The notes beneath the pieces were generated by a model. That model was not told the DNA's origin, did not search any database, and saw only the letters and a list, made by a program, of their open reading frames with translations. This document shows positions 40,514 through 41,823 of a DNA stretch of 41,823 bases, one piece after another. This DNA is from Deltaproteobacteria bacterium. GTDB lineage: Bacteria; Desulfobacterota; Desulfobacteria; Desulfobacterales; Desulfosarcinaceae. The DNA lies in contig JAKALP010000042.1 of assembly GCA_021824175.1 (NCBI GenBank), forward strand, positions 1 through 41,823, written 5' to 3'. Within the stretch, counting starts at the first letter, position 1, and every line of letters starts with the position of its first letter. The position numbers and the translations under genes are program-made.

Positions 40514-40529
40514 GGCCTATCGTTGGCCT
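40461..40529 (+). other. attC site 5, inside the end of the cassette 5 frame
   Basis: R'' AGCCAAC (40461-40467) is complementary to the cassette start GTTGGCT (40121). R' GTTGGCC is at 40522-40528. Inner arms AGGCCT and AGCGGATCGCGGG pair with CCCGCTCCCGCT and AGGCCT. Confidence 0.86.
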
Positions 40530-40542
40530 TTAAGAATTGCGA

Positions 40543-40941
40543 ATGAGGATTTTCAAATACACCATACTTATCTTAGCAGGGCCATTGATAACTATTTTGC
40601 TATACGTATTAAGTGAAAAGGATATGTCCTTTCAAGAAATCATTAAATTAGGAACCATTATATATATCTTTGGATTTCTTACCGTTATCATATCTGGATG
40701 CTTCCATTTTTATCGAATAAGTTTCCATCACAGCATGAAATCAAGCATTATTGCGTCAGAGGCTTTATATTTATTCGGTTTATTCATTTACTTTTATATC
40801 GATAAAGAAAATACTGCTGAAAACTTTATGTGGCTGCCGGTTGCTGCTATTTTTATAGTGCTTTATGCATTTCCTATGGCCCTTTTGGTCTCATACGGCA
40901 CGGGGAAATTAGTTTTCCTGATAACTAATAAGGGAACGTGA
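40543..40941 (+). CDS. Cassette 6 protein, unknown four-helix membrane protein
   Basis: 132 residues with four hydrophobic segments (about 5-20, 38-55, 70-85 and 98-125), likely an integral membrane protein. No family was recognised. ATG at 40543 is used; a TTG two codons upstream is also possible. The ribosome-binding site is weak. Codon use is strongly AT-rich. Confidence 0.62.
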   Translation: MRIFKYTILILAGPLITILLYVLSEKDMSFQEIIKLGTIIYIFGFLTVIISGCFHFYRISFHHSMKSSIIASEALYLFGLFIYFYIDKENTAENFMWLPVAAIFIVLYAFPMALLVSYGTGKLVFLITNKGT

Positions 40942-40954
40942 AAATATACAGGTT

Positions 40955-41050
40955 AGGCCAACAACCGGCTGGTGTGGGACGCCGGGAGCAACGCTTGAAC
41001 TTTTAACGTAACACATTACCGCCGGCGCCCCACAGCCGGAACGTTAGTCG
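40955..41050 (+). other. attC site 6
   Basis: R'' AGGCCAAC (40955-40962) is complementary to the cassette start GTTGGCCT (40522). R' is GTTAGTC (41043-41049). Long attC with the same core words as attC 4. Confidence 0.88.
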
Positions 41051-41069
41051 CAGAAGATAGAGTAAGCTT

Positions 41070-41705
41070 ATGAGGTGTGTGGCCCCACTTTTAGCCCTTT
41101 TGGTTATGGCAGGTTGCTGTAGTGTAAATCCACATCATAACAATGCTGATACTTTAGGATGGGATCTCACATATAAAAGCTTAATCAAGACCAATAATAT
41201 TCAAGAAACAGATTGGATATATAAATGGCTTACAGATCGTGAAATCTTCGGGTTCAGGGGTAAATATTTCGTTTCGCCAATTAGACCGCTGATATTAAAT
41301 TGGCGCGCAGCGCCAATCGTTTCGTCAATATTACTTGAAATCCCCTCTTTCCATGATGGACAACATGTTTCTCTTTGGTTGGTAAGAACGGAATCCAATC
41401 TATATTATTATCAGCTGTCTCAAGAAAAAGAACTTGAAAAAGGGATTATCAATGATACTGATCAGTACGAAGAAGTATTAAGGGAAATTTCAGCATGGCA
41501 TCAGCTTGAAAAAGGAAGAATCAAGGGTGATAAGGATTTCAATATAAAGGGATATATTGGCATTCTGAATACTTATGATAGGGGTGTTTCAAAACAGCTC
41601 TTAATGGCGCCGGATGATTTAATGGGAACTAATGGTGCTCCAGGTAGGTGTAAAACGCTTTTTGAAATACACTTTTCAGATAAAAGAATGAAAAACGGCG
41701 ACTAA
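41070..41705 (+). CDS. Cassette 7 protein, putative lipoprotein of unknown function
   Basis: 211 residues. The N-terminus MRCVAPLLALLVMAGCCSVN is a good lipoprotein signal with lipobox VMAGC (Cys16). The mature part, including IPSFHDGQHVSLWLVRTESNLYYYQ, was not matched to a family. The frame ends within the R'' box of the next attC (GACTAAC). AGATAGAG lies 9-15 bases before the ATG. Confidence 0.68.
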   Translation: MRCVAPLLALLVMAGCCSVNPHHNNADTLGWDLTYKSLIKTNNIQETDWIYKWLTDREIFGFRGKYFVSPIRPLILNWRAAPIVSSILLEIPSFHDGQHVSLWLVRTESNLYYYQLSQEKELEKGIINDTDQYEEVLREISAWHQLEKGRIKGDKDFNIKGYIGILNTYDRGVSKQLLMAPDDLMGTNGAPGRCKTLFEIHFSDKRMKNGD

Positions 41706-41771
41706 CCTAATGGATTGACACGATCCCGAAGGGTCGTTTCAATCCAATGTTCAAGAAGCCCGGGTTAAGGC
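41699..41771 (+). other. attC site 7, atypical
   Basis: R'' CGACTAAC (41699-41706) is the exact complement of the start of cassette 7 (GTTAGTCG at 41043). A strong inner hairpin follows: GGATTGACACGATCC (41712-41726) facing GGTCGTTTCAATCC (41732-41745). The R' box is not clear: either GTTCAAG (41749) or GTTAAGG (41764), neither a full GTTRRRY. This may be a degenerate end of the array or an unusual attC. Confidence 0.65.
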
Positions 41772-41823
41772 GATGGCATACAAGTAGTATAAGGGGATTG
41801 GTTCAAAGGATTTTAAGTCAGGG

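Larger units (their letters stand above)
35686..41823. mobile_element. Chromosomal integron: integrase, attI region and cassette array
   Basis: An intI gene on the minus strand faces a plus-strand array of AT-rich genes, each followed by an inverted repeat bounded by RYYYAAC-type and GTTRRRY-type boxes (attC). Seven cassettes are visible; the window ends at or just after the last. The R'' box of each attC is complementary to the box that starts its own cassette (for example GTTAGCCG at 37042 and CGGCTAAC at 38141; GTTGGCC at 40522 and GGCCAAC at 40956), which is the expected sign of cassettes that moved as units. The array may continue beyond the window. Confidence 0.92.

Noticed and set aside
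41712-41745. Intrinsic terminator after cassette 7
   Set aside because: The stem is strong but has no T-tract, and it lies exactly where the attC inner arms are expected.

Overview
The window looks like a chromosome segment of a strictly anaerobic, probably sulfate-reducing Desulfobacterota bacterium (Desulfobacteraceae/Desulfosarcina-like; inference). The reasons are a group III-type nifH followed by two PII-like nifI genes, a NAD-linked [NiFe] hydrogenase of the HoxYH type, a fused NuoF/GltD flavoprotein, and GC-rich core genes next to a visibly AT-rich integron cassette array. No rRNA, tRNA or CRISPR was seen.

Layout. (1) 1-8476: a bidirectional hydrogenase operon (hoxF-like NuoF-GltD fusion, NuoG-like hoxU, hoxY, hoxH, protease hoxW) ending in a single-domain response regulator; a GAF-type membrane histidine kinase follows at 8813-10663. 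(2) 10899-15836: a type-B carboxylesterase, htpG behind a sigma32-like promoter, and an LpxL-family acyltransferase. (3) 16224-30458: a nitrogen-fixation block: nifA, then nifH-nifI1-nifI2-nifD-nifK-nifE-nifN-nifB, a thioredoxin-like [2Fe-2S] ferredoxin, a HEPN-like protein, a NifX-like protein, a GNAT acetyltransferase and nifV. nifH has a -24/-12 promoter with dyads about 120 bp upstream and at the expected start site. (4) 30949-34661: a convergent DUF374 acyltransferase and a hybrid histidine kinase. (5) 34939-41823: lexA, then an integron: integrase gene intI on the minus strand, an attI-like region, and at least seven plus-strand cassettes with recognisable attC sites, carrying mostly unknown small membrane, lipo- and soluble proteins plus one zinc-ribbon/deoxyribosyltransferase-like (TIR-like) candidate defence effector.

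How the genes could work together: NifA with sigma54 switches on nif; NifI1/NifI2 would regulate nitrogenase after translation; NifB, NifEN, NifX-like and NifV make FeMo-co; the ferredoxin supplies electrons or cofactor redox chemistry; the Hox complex could recapture H2 released by nitrogenase as NAD(P)H. LexA next to intI suggests SOS-linked cassette shuffling.

The most striking thing not explained by genes is the intergenic DNA. Nearly every gene boundary carries an array of a short word (6-9 bp) repeated with one or a few variable positions, often as an inverted pair that would fold into a long hairpin. About ten word families are present (for example GTACGA, AAGTTTA, AATCAACG, AACGGGCC, GGCACTGA, AACACAGAG, GCGCAACG, TATCGAA). 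The arrays abut or even supply stop codons (nifV, intI, the DUF374 gene) or end at ribosome-binding sites (nifN, nifB), but none was seen inside a gene. They are the best candidate here for an undescribed system.
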